A stretch of 64,000 nt of DNA. Origin: Begonia masoniana (taxonomy: Eukaryota > Streptophyta > Magnoliopsida > Cucurbitales > Begoniaceae). Shown one piece after another: positions 1 to 12,553 of this stretch (positions are counted from its first letter, which is position 1; each line of letters begins with the position of its first letter). A model generated the notes under the pieces. The model worked only from the letters and a program-made list of their open reading frames with translations, was not told the origin of the DNA and made no database searches. The stretch covers positions 47,874,902 to 47,938,901 of the forward strand of contig CM039511.1 of the NCBI GenBank assembly GCA_022432975.1, written 5' to 3'. The translations under genes were made by a program, and so were the position numbers.

Positions 1-3000
1 TGAGGACCCAACAACCTTCATGGACGCGAAACTAAGACTTAGTAATGCGCTTGATGAAGCATTAGAAACTTCACTTCAATCGATTTGTTCCAAAAGAGTT
101 GAACGTATCAAGCAAATGAGGTTGAGTGTTACATGACTTGTGGTTAGAACCTAAGTTATCCATTTCACATTCAAGGTTTTAACTTGAAGTGATGAGAACG
201 ACGTGTATTGAGGACCCAACAACCTTCATGGACGCGAAACTAAGACTTAGTAATGCGCTTGATGAAGCATTAGAAACTTCACTTCAATCGATTTGTTCCA
301 AAAGAGTTGAACGTATCAAGCAAATGAGGTTGAGTGTTACATGACTTGTGGTTAGAACCTAAGTTATCCATTTCACATTCAAGGTTTTAACTTGAAGTGA
401 TGAGAACGACGTGTATTGAGGACCCAACAACCTTCATGGACGCGAAACTAAGACTTAGTAATGCGCTTGATGAAGCATTAGAAACTTCACTTCAATCGAT
501 TTGTTCCAAAAGAGTTGAACGTATCAAGCAAATGAGGTTGAGTGTTACATGACTTGTGGTTAGAACCTAAGTTATCCATTTCACATTCAAGGTTTTAACT
601 TGAAGTGATGAGAACGACGTGTATTGAGGACCCAACAACCTTCATGGACGCGAAACTAAGACTTAGTAATGCGCTTGATGAAGCATTAGAAACTTCACTT
701 CAATCGATTTGTTCCAAAAGAGTTGAACGTATCAAGCAAATGAGGTTGAGTGTTACATGACTTGTGGTTAGAACCTAAGTTATCCATTTCACATTCAAGG
801 TTTTAACTTGAAGTGATGAGAACGACGTGTATTGAGGACCCAACAACCTTCATGGACGCGAAACTAAGACTTAGTAATGCGCTTGATGAAGCATTAGAAA
901 CTTCACTTCAATCGATTTGTTCCAAAAGAGTTGAACGTATCAAGCAAATGAGGTTGAGTGTTACATGACTTGTGGTTAGAACCTAAGTTATCCATTTCAC
1001 ATTCAAGGTTTTAACTTGAAGTGATGAGAACGACGTGTATTGAGGACCCAACAACCTTCATGGACGCGAAACTAAGACTTAGTAATGCGCTTGATGAAGC
1101 ATTAGAAACTTCACTTCAATCGATTTGTTCCAAAAGAGTTGAACGTATCAAGCAAATGAGGTTGAGTGTTACATGACTTGTGGTTAGAACCTAAGTTATC
1201 CATTTCACTTTCAAGGTTTTAACTTGAAGTGATGAGAACGACGTGTATTGAGGACCCAACAACCTTCATGGACGCGAAACTAAGACTTAGTAATGCGCTT
1301 GATGAAGCATTAGAAACTTCACTTCAATCGATTTGTTCCAAAAGAGTTGAACGTATCAAGCAAATGAGGTTGAGTGTTACATGACTTGTGGTTAGAACCT
1401 AAGTTATCCATTTCACATTCAAGGTTTTAACTTGAAGTGATGAGAACGACGTGTATTGAGGACCCAACAACCTTCATGGACGCGAAACTAAGACTTAGTA
1501 ATGCGCTTGATGAAGCATTAGAAACTTCACTTCAATCGATTTGTTCCAAAAGAGTTGAACGTATCAAGCAAATGAGGTTGAGTGTTACATGACTTGTGGT
1601 TAGAACCTAAGTTATCCATTTCACATTTCAAGGTTTTAACTTGAAGTGATGAGAACGACGTGTATTGAGGACCCAACAACCTTCATGGACGCGAAACTAA
1701 GACTTAGTAATGCGCTTGATGAAGCATTAGAAACTTCACTTCAATCGATTTGTTCCAAAAGAGTTGAACGTATCAAGCAAATGAGGTTGAGTGTTACATG
1801 ACTTGTGGTTAGAACCTAAGTTATCCATTTCACATTCAAGGTTTTAACTTGAAGTGATGAGAACGACGTGTATTGAGGACCCAACAACCTTCATGGACGC
1901 GAAACTAAGACTTAGTAATGCGCTTGATGAAGCATTAGAAACTTCACTTCAATCGATTTGTTCCAAAAGAGTTGAACGTATCAAGCAAATGAGGTTGAGT
2001 GTTACATGACTTGTGGTTAGAACCTAAGTTATCCATTTCACATTCAAGGTTTTAACTTGAAGTGATGAGAACGACGTGTATTGAGGACCCAACAACCTTC
2101 ATGGACGCGAAACTAAGACTTAGTAATGCGCTTGATGAAGCATTAGAAACTTCACTTCAATCGATTTGTTCCAAAAGAGTTGAACGTATCAAGCAAATGA
2201 GGTTGAGTGTTACATGACTTGTGGTTAGAACCTAAGTTATCCATTTCACATTCAAGGTTTTAACTTGAAGTGATGAGAACGACGTGTATTGAGGACCCAA
2301 CAACCTTCATGGACGCGAAACTAAGACTTAGTAATGCGCTTGATGAAGCATTAGAAACTTCACTTCAATCGATTTGTTCCAAAAGAGTTGAACGTATCAA
2401 GCAAATGAGGTTGAGTGTTACATGACTTGTGGTTAGAACCTAAGTTATCCATTTCACATTCAAGGTTTTAACTTGAAGTGATGAGAACGACGTGTATTGA
2501 GGACCCAACAACCTTCATGGACGCGAAACTAAGACTTAGTAATGCGCTTGATGAAGCATTAGAAACTTCACTTCAATCGATTTGTTCCAAAAGAGTTGAA
2601 CGTATCAAGCAAATGAGGTTGAGTGTTACATGACTTGTGGTTAGAACCTAAGTTATCCATTTCACATTCAAGGTTTTAACTTGAAGTGATGAGAACGACG
2701 TGTATTGAGGACCCAACAACCTTCATGGACGCGAAACTAAGACTTAGTAATGCGCTTGATGAAGCATTAGAAACTTCACTTCAATCGATTTGTTCCAAAA
2801 GAGTTGAACGTATCAAGCAAATGAGGTTGAGTGTTACATGACTTGTGGTTAGAACCTAAGTTATCCATTTCACATTCAAGGTTTTAACTTGAAGTGATGA
2901 GAACGACGTGTATTGAGGACCCAACAACCTTCATGGACGCGAAACTAAGACTTAGTAATGCGCTTGATGAAGCATTAGAAACTTCACTTCAATCGATTTG

Positions 3001-6000
3001 TTCCAAAAGAGTTGAACGTATCAAGCAAATGAGGTTGAGTGTTACATGACTTGTGGTTAGAACCTAAGTTATCCATTTCACATTCAAGGTTTTAACTTGA
3101 AGTGATGAGAACGACGTGTATTGAGGACCCAACAACCTTCATGGACGCGAAACTAAGACTTAGTAATGCGCTTGATGAAGCATTAGAAACTTCACTTCAA
3201 TCGATTTGTTCCAAAAGAGTTGAACGTATCAAGCAAATGAGGTTGAGTGTTACATGACTTGTGGTTAGAACCTAAGTTATCCATTTCACTTTCAAGGTTT
3301 TAACTTGAAGTGATGAGAACGACGTGTATTGAGGACCCAACAACCTTCATGGACGCGAAACTAAGACTTAGTAATGCGCTTGATGAAGCATTAGAAACTT
3401 CACTTCAATCGATTTGTTCCAAAAGAGTTGAACGTATCAAGCAAATGAGGTTGAGTGTTACATGACTTGTGGTTAGAACCTAAGTTATCCATTTCACATT
3501 CAAGGTTTTAACTTGAAGTGATGAGAACGACGTGTATTGAGGACCCAACAACCTTCATGGACGCGAAACTAAGACTTAGTAATGCGCTTGATGAAGCATT
3601 AGAAACTTCACTTCAATCGATTTGTTCCAAAAGAGTTGAACGTATCAAGCAAATGAGGTTGAGTGTTACATGACTTGTGGTTAGAACCTAAGTTATCCAT
3701 TTCACTTTCAAGGTTTTAACTTGAAGTGATGAGAACGACGTGTATTGAGGACCCAACAACCTTCATGGACGCGAAACTAAGACTTAGTAATGCGCTTGAT
3801 GAAGCATTAGAAACTTCACTTCAATCGATTTGTTCCAAAAGAGTTGAACGTATCAAGCAAATGAGGTTGAGTGTTACATGACTTGTGGTTAGAACCTAAG
3901 TTATCCATTTCACATTCAAGGTTTTAACTTGAAGTGATGAGAACGACGTGTATTGAGGACCCAACAACCTTCATGGACGCGAAACTAAGACTTAGTAATG
4001 CGCTTGATGAAGCATTAGAAACTTCACTTCAATCGATTTGTTCCAAAAGAGTTGAACGTATCAAGCAAATGAGGTTGAGTGTTACATGACTTGTGGTTAG
4101 AACCTAAGTTATCCATTTCACTTTCAAGGTTTTAACTTGAAGTGATGAGAACGACGTGTATTGAGGACCCAACAACCTTCATGGACGCGAAACTAAGACT
4201 TAGTAATGCGCTTGATGAAGCATTAGAAACTTCACTTCAATCGATTTGTTCCAAAAGAGTTGAACGTATCAAGCAAATGAGGTTGAGTGTTACATGACTT
4301 GTGGTTAGAACCTAAGTTATCCATTTCACATTCAAGGTTTTAACTTGAAGTGATGAGAACGACGTGTATTGAGGACCCAACAACCTTCATGGACGCGAAA
4401 CTAAGACTTAGTAATGCGCTTGATGAAGCATTAGAAACTTCACTTCAATCGATTTGTTCCAAAAGAGTTGAACGTATCAAGCAAATGAGGTTGAGTGTTA
4501 CATGACTTGTGGTTAGAACCTAAGTTATCCATTTCACATTCAAGGTTTTAACTTGAAGTGATGAGAACGACGTGTATTGAGGACCCAACAACCTTCATGG
4601 ACGCGAAACTAAGACTTAGTAATGCGCTTGATGAAGCATTAGAAACTTCACTTCAATCGATTTGTTCCAAAAGAGTTGAACGTATCAAGCAAATGAGGTT
4701 GAGTGTTACATGACTTGTGGTTAGAACCTAAGTTATCCATTTCACATTCAAGGTTTTAACTTGAAGTGATGAGAACGACGTGTATTGAGGACCCAACAAC
4801 CTTCATGGACGCGAAACTAAGACTTAGTAATGCGCTTGATGAAGCATTAGAAACTTCACTTCAATCGATTTGTTCCAAAAGAGTTGAACGTATCAAGCAA
4901 ATGAGGTTGAGTGTTACATGACTTGTGGTTAGAACCTAAGTTATCCATTTCACATTTCAAGGTTTTAACTTGAAGTGATGAGAACGACGTGTATTGAGGA
5001 CCCAACAACCTTCATGGACGCGAAACTAAGACTTAGTAATGCGCTTGATGAAGCATTAGAAACTTCACTTCAATCGATTTGTTCCAAAAGAGTTGAACGT
5101 ATCAAGCAAATGAGGTTGAGTGTTACATGACTTGTGGTTAGAACCTAAGTTATCCATTTCACTTTCAAGGTTTTAACTTGAAGTGATGAGAACGACGTGT
5201 ATTTAGGACCCAAAAACCTTCATGGACACGAAACTAAGACTTAGTAATGCGCTTGATGAAGCAATAGAAACTTCACTTCAATCGATTTGTTCCAAAAGAG
5301 TTGAACGTATCAAGCAAATGAGGTTGAGTGTTACATGACTTGTGGTTAGAACCTAAGTATCCATTTCACTTTCAAGGTTTTAACTTGAAGTGATGAGAAC
5401 GACGTGTATTGAGGACCCAACAACCTTCATGGACGCGAAACTAAGACTTAGTAATGCGCTTGATGAAGCATTAGAAACTTCACTTCAATCGATTTGTTCC
5501 AAAAGAGTTGAACGTATCAAGCAAATGAGGTTGAGTGTTACATGACTTGTGGTTAGAACCTAAGTTATCCATTTCACTTTCAAGGTTTTAACTTGAAGTG
5601 ATGAGAACGACGTGTATTGAGGACCCAACAACCTTCATGGACACGAAACTAAGACTTAGTAATGCGCTTGATGAAGCATTAGAAACTTCACTTCAATCGA
5701 TTTGTTCCAAAAGAGTTGAACGTATCAAGCAAATGAGGTTGAGTGTTACATGACTTGTGGTTAGAACCTAAGATATCCATTTCACTTTCAAGGTTTTAAC
5801 TTGAAGTGATGAGAACGACGTGTATTGAGGACCCAACAACCTTCATGGACGCGAAACTAAGTCTTAGTAATGCGCTTGATGAAGCATTAGAACCTTCACT
5901 TCCATCGATTTGTTCCAAAAGAGTTGAACGTATCAAGCAAATGAGGATGAGTGTTACATGACTTGTGGTTAGAACCTAAGTTATCCATTTCACTTTCAAG

Positions 6001-8870
6001 GTTTTAACTTGAAGTGATGAGAACGACGTGTATTGAGGACCCAACAACCTTCATGGACGCGAAACTAAGACTTAGTAATGCGCTTGATGAAGCATTAGAA
6101 ACTTCACTTCAATCGATTTGTTCCAAAAGAGTTGAACGTATCAAGCAAATGAGGTTGAGTGTTACATGACTTGTGGTTAGACCTAAGTTATCCATTTCAC
6201 TTTCAAGGTTTTAACTTGAAGTGATGAGAACGACGTGTATTTAGGACCCAAAAACCTTCATGGACACGAAACTAAGACTTAGTAATGCGCTTGATGAAGC
6301 AATAGAAACTTCACTTCAATCGATTTGTTCTAAAAGAGTTGATTGTATCAAGCAAATGAGGTTGAGTGTTACATGACTTGTGGTTAGAACCTAAGATATC
6401 CATTTCACTTTCAAGGTTTTAACTTGAAGTGATGAGAACGACGTGTATTGAGGACCCAACAACCTTCATGGACACGAAACTAAGACTTAGTAATGCTCTT
6501 GATGAAGCATTAGAGACTTCACTTCAATCGATTTATTCCGAAAGAGTTGAACGTATCAAGTAAATGAGGTTGAGTGTTACATGACTTGTGGTTAGAACCT
6601 AAGTTATCCATTTCACATTCAAGGTTTTAACTTGAAGTGATGAGAACGACGTGTATTGAGGACCCAACAACCTTCATGGACGCGAAACTAAGACTTAGTA
6701 ATGCGCTTGATGAAGCATTAGAAACTTCACTTCAATCGATTTGTTCCAAATGAGTTGAACGTATCAAGCAAATGAGGTTGAGTGTTACATTACTTGAGGT
6801 TAGAACCTAAGTTATCCATTTCACATTCAAGGTTTTAACTTGAAGTGATGAGAACGACGTGTATTGAGGACCCAACAACCTTCAATGGACGCGAAACTAA
6901 GACTTAGTAATGCGCTTGATGAAGCATTAGAAACTTCACTTCAATCGATTTGTTCCAAAAGAGTTGAACGTATCAAGCAAATGAGGTTGAGTGTTACATG
7001 ACTTGTGGTTAGAACCTAAGTTATCCATTTCACTTTCAAGGTTTTAACTTGAAGTGATGAGAACGACGTGTATTGAGGACCCAACAACCTTCATGGACGC
7101 GAAACTAAGACTTAATAATGCGCTTGATGAAGCATTAGAAACTTCACTTCAATCGATTTGTTCCAAAAGTGTTGAACATATCAAGCAAATGAAGTTGAGT
7201 GTTACATGACTTGTGGTTAGAACCTAACTTATCCATTTCACATTCAAGGTTTTAACTTGAATTTATGAGAACGACGTGTATCTAGGACCCAACAACCTTC
7301 ATGGACGCGAAACTAAGACTCAGTAATGCGCTTGATGAAGCATTAGAAACATCACTTCAATCGATTTGTTCCAAAAGAGTTGAACGTATCAAGCAAATGA
7401 GGTTGAGTGTTACATTACTTGTGGTTAGAACCTAAGTTATCCATTTCACATTCAAGGTTTTAACTTGAAGTGATGAGAACGACGTGTATTGAGGACCAAA
7501 CAACCTTCATGGACGCGAAACTAAGACTTAATAATGCGCTTGATGAAGCATTAGAAACTTAACTTCAATCGATTTGTTCCAAAAGAGTTGAACATATCAA
7601 GCAAATGAGGTTGAGTGTTACATGACTTGTGGTTAGAATCTAAGTTATCCATTTCACATTCAAGGTTTTAACTTGAATTGGTTAGAACGACGTGTATTGA
7701 GGACCCAACAACCTTCATGGACGCGAAACTAAGACTCAGTAATGCGCTTGATGAAGCATTAGAAACTTCACTTCAATCGATTTGTTCCAAAAGAGTTGAA
7801 CGTATCAAGCAAATGAGGTTGAGTTTTACATTACTTGTGGTTAGAATCTAAGTTATCCATTTCACATTCAAGGTTTTAACTTGAATTGATGAGAACGACG
7901 TGTATTGAGGACCCAACAACCTTCATGGACGCGAAACTAAGACTCAGTAATGCGCTTGATGAAGCATTAGAAACTTCACTTCAATCGATTTGTTCCAAAA
8001 GTGTTGAACGTATCATGCAAATGAGGTTGAGTGTTACATGGCTCGTGGTTAGAACCTAAGTTACCCATTTCACATTCAAGGTTTTAACGTAAAGTGATGA
8101 GAACGACGTGTATTGACGACCCAACAACTGTCATGGACACGTAACTAAGACTTAGTAATGCGCTTGATGAAGCATTAGAAACTTCACTTCAATCGATTTG
8201 TTCCAAAAGAGTTGATCGTATCAAGCAAATGAGGTTGAGTGTTACATGACTTGTGGTTACAACCTAAGTTATCCATTTCACATTCAAGATTTTAACTTGA
8301 AGTGATGAGAACGACGTGTATTGAGAACCCAACAACCTTCATGGACGCGTAATTAAGATTTATTAATGCGCTTGATGAAGCATAAGAAACTTCACTTCAA
8401 TCGATTTGTTCCAAAAGAGTTGATCGTATCAAGCAAATGAGGTTGAGTGTTACATGACTTGTGGTTACAACCTAAGTTATACATTTCACATTCAAGGTTT
8501 TAATTTGAAGTGATGAGAACGACGTTTATTGAGAATCCAACAACCTTCATGGACGCGTAACTAAGACTTAGTAATGCGCTTGATGAAGCATAAGAAACGT
8601 CACTTCAATCGATTTGTTCCAAAAGTGTTGATCGTATCAAGCAAATGAGGTTTAGTGTTACATGACTTGTGGTTACAACCTAAGTTATCCATTTTTATAT
8701 TCAAGGTTTTAACTTGAAGTGATGGGAACGACGTGTATTGAGGACCCAACAACCTTCATGGACGTGAAACTAAGACTTAGTAATGCGCTTGATGAAGCAT
8801 TAGAAACTTCACTTCAATCGATTTATTCCAAAAGAGTTGAACGTATCAAGCAAATGAGGTTGAGTGTTAC
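1..8870. repeat. 208-bp satellite array, block 1
   Basis: Head-to-tail tandem repeat. The same motif recurs at 1, 209, 417 and 625, so the monomer is 208 bp; about 42.6 copies. From 1 to about 5200 monomers are almost identical, differing mainly at one A/T site (CACATTC versus CACTTTC) and an occasional extra T giving a 209-bp unit (near 1624 and 4953). From about 5200 to 8870 substitutions and small indels accumulate. Each monomer holds two short dyads: ACTAAG-A-CTTAGT (31-43 in the first copy) and TTCAAG...CTTGAA (170-188). The array starts mid-monomer, so it continues left of the window. No known function; centromeric or pericentromeric satellite is an inference. Confidence 0.97.
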
Positions 8871-9745
8871 TTGTAACAACCCCAGTTGGAGTCGCCACGT
8901 AATTCATAACTTAATCTTTTAATCAATCGGTTTTTACTTCATGCACCTTGTTCATTATTAGTGTTATATTTTTTTTTTCTTCATAAATATCTCCTAAACT
9001 GCATCTACCGATAGAGTCATAGACTCACATCGACCGATGGTCACGTGCCCGCCACGCGACACATCTGTTTCCAACATCTCTTAAACTGCATCTGCCGATA
9101 GAGTCATAAACTCACGTCGACCGATGATCACGAGCGTCTCACGTGATTCGCAGACATCATCCGCAGAAGACTTATTCACTTCTGCCGATCGCTAGGCGAC
9201 AAAGAGTATCACTTACATCGACCGATAGCAAACGACAAATATTATGCTACTTCTACCAATGGTACAACATCTACCGGTCAGTAGACGACAACACAACACT
9301 TACATCATCCATTATTTGAGATACACAACATCTACCGATAGACATGTGCAATCCACATGCTCTTTTAAGACATCTTCGATAGAGGACATCTATCAGTGGA
9401 TGCAAGCTCATACATCTTCCGATAGAGGATATCTATCGATTGATGCAAACTCATACATCTTCCTATAGAGAACATCTATCGGTGGATGCAAATTCCTAAC
9501 ATCATCCGATGGAGTACAGCTATCGGTGGACATAGATATGCACAGACTTCTAACTTCATTTACTAATCACTCTTATAAATGAATGCAGATCATTTAATAA
9601 TCCTTATAATCATTCCCAGACTCAGTAGTCAACCAGACAATTTCAAAACTCAATTTTCCTGCTTAAACTACCATATTCTCAATCATAACAAAATCATAGA
9701 GCATTAACCAGGGGTCTCAATCGCCATCCAGCCACAGAATTGCAC
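8871..9745. other. Unidentified insertion interrupting the satellite
   Basis: Non-satellite DNA between two satellite blocks. It starts TGTAACAACCCC (8872), which resembles a plant LTR start, and a CA lies at 9742-9743, but the flanks (TTACT versus CCCTT) show no 5-bp target duplication. About 60 bp of satellite (from CTTCAATCG to GTGTTAC) occurs on both sides, so this is not a simple insertion into one monomer. It has no coding motif that I recognise. A diverged solo LTR, or a rearranged fragment of one, is possible. Confidence 0.6.
8991..9540. repeat. Array of short palindromic CCGATAG repeats
   Basis: Inside the insertion, a roughly 55-bp segment at about 8990 recurs about 97 bp further on (both contain CCGATAGAGTCATA and TCGACCGATG). 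From about 9370 to 9535 a roughly 43-bp unit repeats about four times; each unit pairs an upstream CCGATAGA with a downstream TCTATCGG flanked by CATC/GATG, so each could form a hairpin. The half-site CCGATAG/CTATCGG occurs throughout the block in both orientations. Confidence 0.75.
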
Positions 9746-11692
9746 CCTTCAATCGATTTGTTCCAAAAGAGTTGAACGTATCAAGGAAATGAGGTTGAGT
9801 GTTACATGACTTGTGGTTAGAACCTAAGTTATCCATTTCACTTTCAAGGTTTTAACTTGAAGTGATGAGAACGACGTGTATTGAGGACCCAACAACCTTC
9901 TTGGACGCGAAACTAAGACTTAGTAATGCGATTGATGAAGCATTAGAAACTTCACTTCAATCGATTTGTTACAAAAGAGTTGAACGTATCAAGCAAATGA
10001 GGTTGAGTGTTACATGACTTGTGGTTAGAACCTAAGTTATCCATTTCACTTTCACGGTTTTAACTTGAAGTGATGAGAACGACGTGTATTGAGGACACAA
10101 CAACCTTCATGGACGCGAAACTAAGACTTAGTAATGCTCTTGATGAAGCATTAGAAAACTTACTTCAATCAATTTGTTCCAAAAGAGTTGAACGTATCAA
10201 GCAAATGAGGTTGAGTGTTACATGACTTGTGGTTAGAACCTAAGTTATCCATTTCACATTCAAGGTTTTAACTTGAAGTGATGAGAACGACGTGTATTGA
10301 GGACCCAACCACCTTCATGGACACGAAACTAAGACTTAGTAATGCTCTTGATGAAGCATTAGAAACTTCACTTCAATCGATTTGTTACAAAAGAGTTGAA
10401 CGTATCAAGCAAATGAGGTTGAGTGTTACATGACTTGTGGATAGAACCTAAGTTATCCATTTCACTTTCAAGGTTTTAAGTTGAAGTAATGAGAACGACG
10501 TGTATTGAGGACCCAACAACCTTCATGGACGCGAAACTAAGACTTAGTAATGAGCTTGATGAAGCATTAGAAACCTCACTTCAATCGATTTGTTCCAAAA
10601 GAGTTGAACATATCAAGCAAATGAGGTTGAGTGTTACATGACTTGTGGTTAGAACCTAAGTTATCCATTTCACATTCAAGGTTTTAACTTGAAGTGATGA
10701 GAACGACGTGTATTGAGGACCCAACAACCTTCATGGACGCGAAACTAAGACTTAGTAATGCTCTTGATGAAGCATTAGAAACTTCACTTCAATCGATTTG
10801 TTACAAAAGAGTTGAACGTATCAAGCAAATGAGGTTGAGTGTTACATGACTTGTGGATAGAACCTAAGTTATCCATTTCACTTTCAAGGTTTTAACTTGA
10901 AGTGATGAGAACGACGTGTATTGAGGACCCAACAACCTTCATGGACGCGAAACTAAGACTTAGTAATGAGCTTGATGAAGCATTAGAAACCTCACTTCAA
11001 TCGATTTGTTCCAAAAGAGTTGAACGTATCAAGCAAATGAGGTTGAGTGTTACATGACTTGTGGTTAGAACCTAAGTTATCCATTTCACATTCAAGGTTT
11101 TAACTTGAAGTGATGAGAACGACGTGTATTGAGGACCCAACAACCTTCTTGGACGCGAAACTAAGACTTAGTAATGCGCTTGATGAAGCATTAGAAACTT
11201 CACTTCAATCGATTTGTTCCAAAAGAGTTAAACGTATCAAGCAAATGAGGTTGAGTGTTACATGACTTGTGGTTACAACATAAGTTATCCATTTCACATT
11301 CAAGGTTTTAACTTGAAGTAATGAGAATGACGTGTATTGAGGACCCAACAACCTTTATGGATGCGAAACTAAGACTTAGTAATGCGCTTGATGAAGCATT
11401 AAAAACTTCACTTCAATCGATTTGTTCCAAAAGAGTTGAACTTATCAAGCAAATGAGGTTGAGTGTTACATGACTTGTGGTTAGAACCTAAGTTATCCAT
11501 TTCACATTCAAGGTTTTAACTTGAAGTGATAAGAACGACGTGTATTGAGGACCCAATAACCTTCATGGACGCGAAACTAAGACTTAGTAATGCGCTTGAT
11601 GAAGCATTAGAAACTTCACTTCAATCGATTTGTTCCAAAAGAGTTGAACGTATCAAGCAAATGAGGTTGAGTTTTACATTACTTGTGGTTAG
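9746..11692. repeat. 208-bp satellite array, block 2
   Basis: About 9.4 monomers of the same satellite, more diverged than the left part of block 1. Diagnostic variants recur every 416 bp (GTGGATAGAACC at about 10437 and 10853; TGTTACAAAAG at 10383 and 10799; AATGAGCTTG at 10551 and 10967), so part of the block is a two-monomer higher-order repeat. It ends at the outer edge of the element A LTR. Confidence 0.96.
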
Positions 11693-12553
11693 TGATTTGA
11701 ACCTCGAATCGAAAGGACCCATGACCCGACAACAACGCGGAATAATTGAAAGGAACGCCTTTTGATTCAAGAACAAAGTAAGGAACTAAGACCCCAATCG
11801 AAGAATTCGATGGAACCCTAGTTATCAAAACAGGAGCTTGACCCGAGCCACACCTGTTGGCTGAACCAAAGCTATCAAAACAGGTGCTTGACCCAGACCA
11901 AACTCGTTGGTAAGAACCAAAGCTGTCAAGCGAGATTCTTCAAGCGTGACTTGAAGAAGATCGTTGTTCTTCGCAAAGAACTAAAGAGAAATCCTCTCTA
12001 AAAAACTCTCAATTTTTAATTCAAACTTGTTCTCCTAAATCAAAAGTGTTTTGCCATTAAATAGGCTACACATGAAAATTAAATTAAATAATAAAAAAAA
12101 CGAAAATAAAAATAAAATACTAATAAAATCGTGAGATAATTATCCGTTGCATGATAAGATATCATCTCACGTTTAAACTACGTTTGAATATGATTTGAAT
12201 TGATTTGAGTAGATTCTGTCGAATAAAATCTCTTATACGTGATTTGTTTGGATTTGCATGTGCTTCTCATGTGACTTTTTAATTCTTGCACGTGCATGTG
12301 CATGGCACATGTAAATCTTCATGCATCTTTGGCCTCCCTTGCTTCAACTTGATTTTGATTATCTTCAATCCTCGACACATTCAATAGTTTTAAATCAAGT
12401 TGTCGCGGCTTCTCTCTCCCTTGGATCTCTAAAATTAATTCTTGCAAGGCCTCACGCATCTTCTTAGCTTTGGACCGTGTCATTGGGTCGCCAATGTCCT
12501 CAATTGGATCGTTGCTCTTGGGCTTGGGCTTTGTCGCTGCTTGGATCACATCA
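11693..12553 (-). repeat. Element A 3' LTR
   Basis: On the plus strand it runs from TGATTTGAACC (11693) to ...CACATCA (12553); on its own strand it starts TGATGTGATCC just after the polypurine tract. The segment from 11693 to about 12270 matches 17817-18400. The first part on the element strand (12553 down to 12319) still encodes the pol C-terminus, including a [12 protein letters not shown] stretch. A short duplicated outer boundary cannot be checked because the partner LTR is truncated. Confidence 0.87.

Noticed and set aside
1..8870. CRISPR-like array
   Set aside because: There are no spacers: the whole 208-bp unit repeats and the context is a plant genome.
8719..8922. Open frame of about 50-67 codons inside satellite monomers (MRTTCIEDPTTFMDAK...), also at 11526, 36002, 36352 and 37662
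   Set aside because: It repeats because monomers repeat. 208 is not a multiple of 3, the frame closes in each monomer, and no promoter or known domain is seen.
8872..9743. Complete solo LTR (TG...CA)
   Set aside because: The termini fit but there is no target duplication, and satellite flanks overlap by about 60 bp, so it is kept only as an unidentified insertion.
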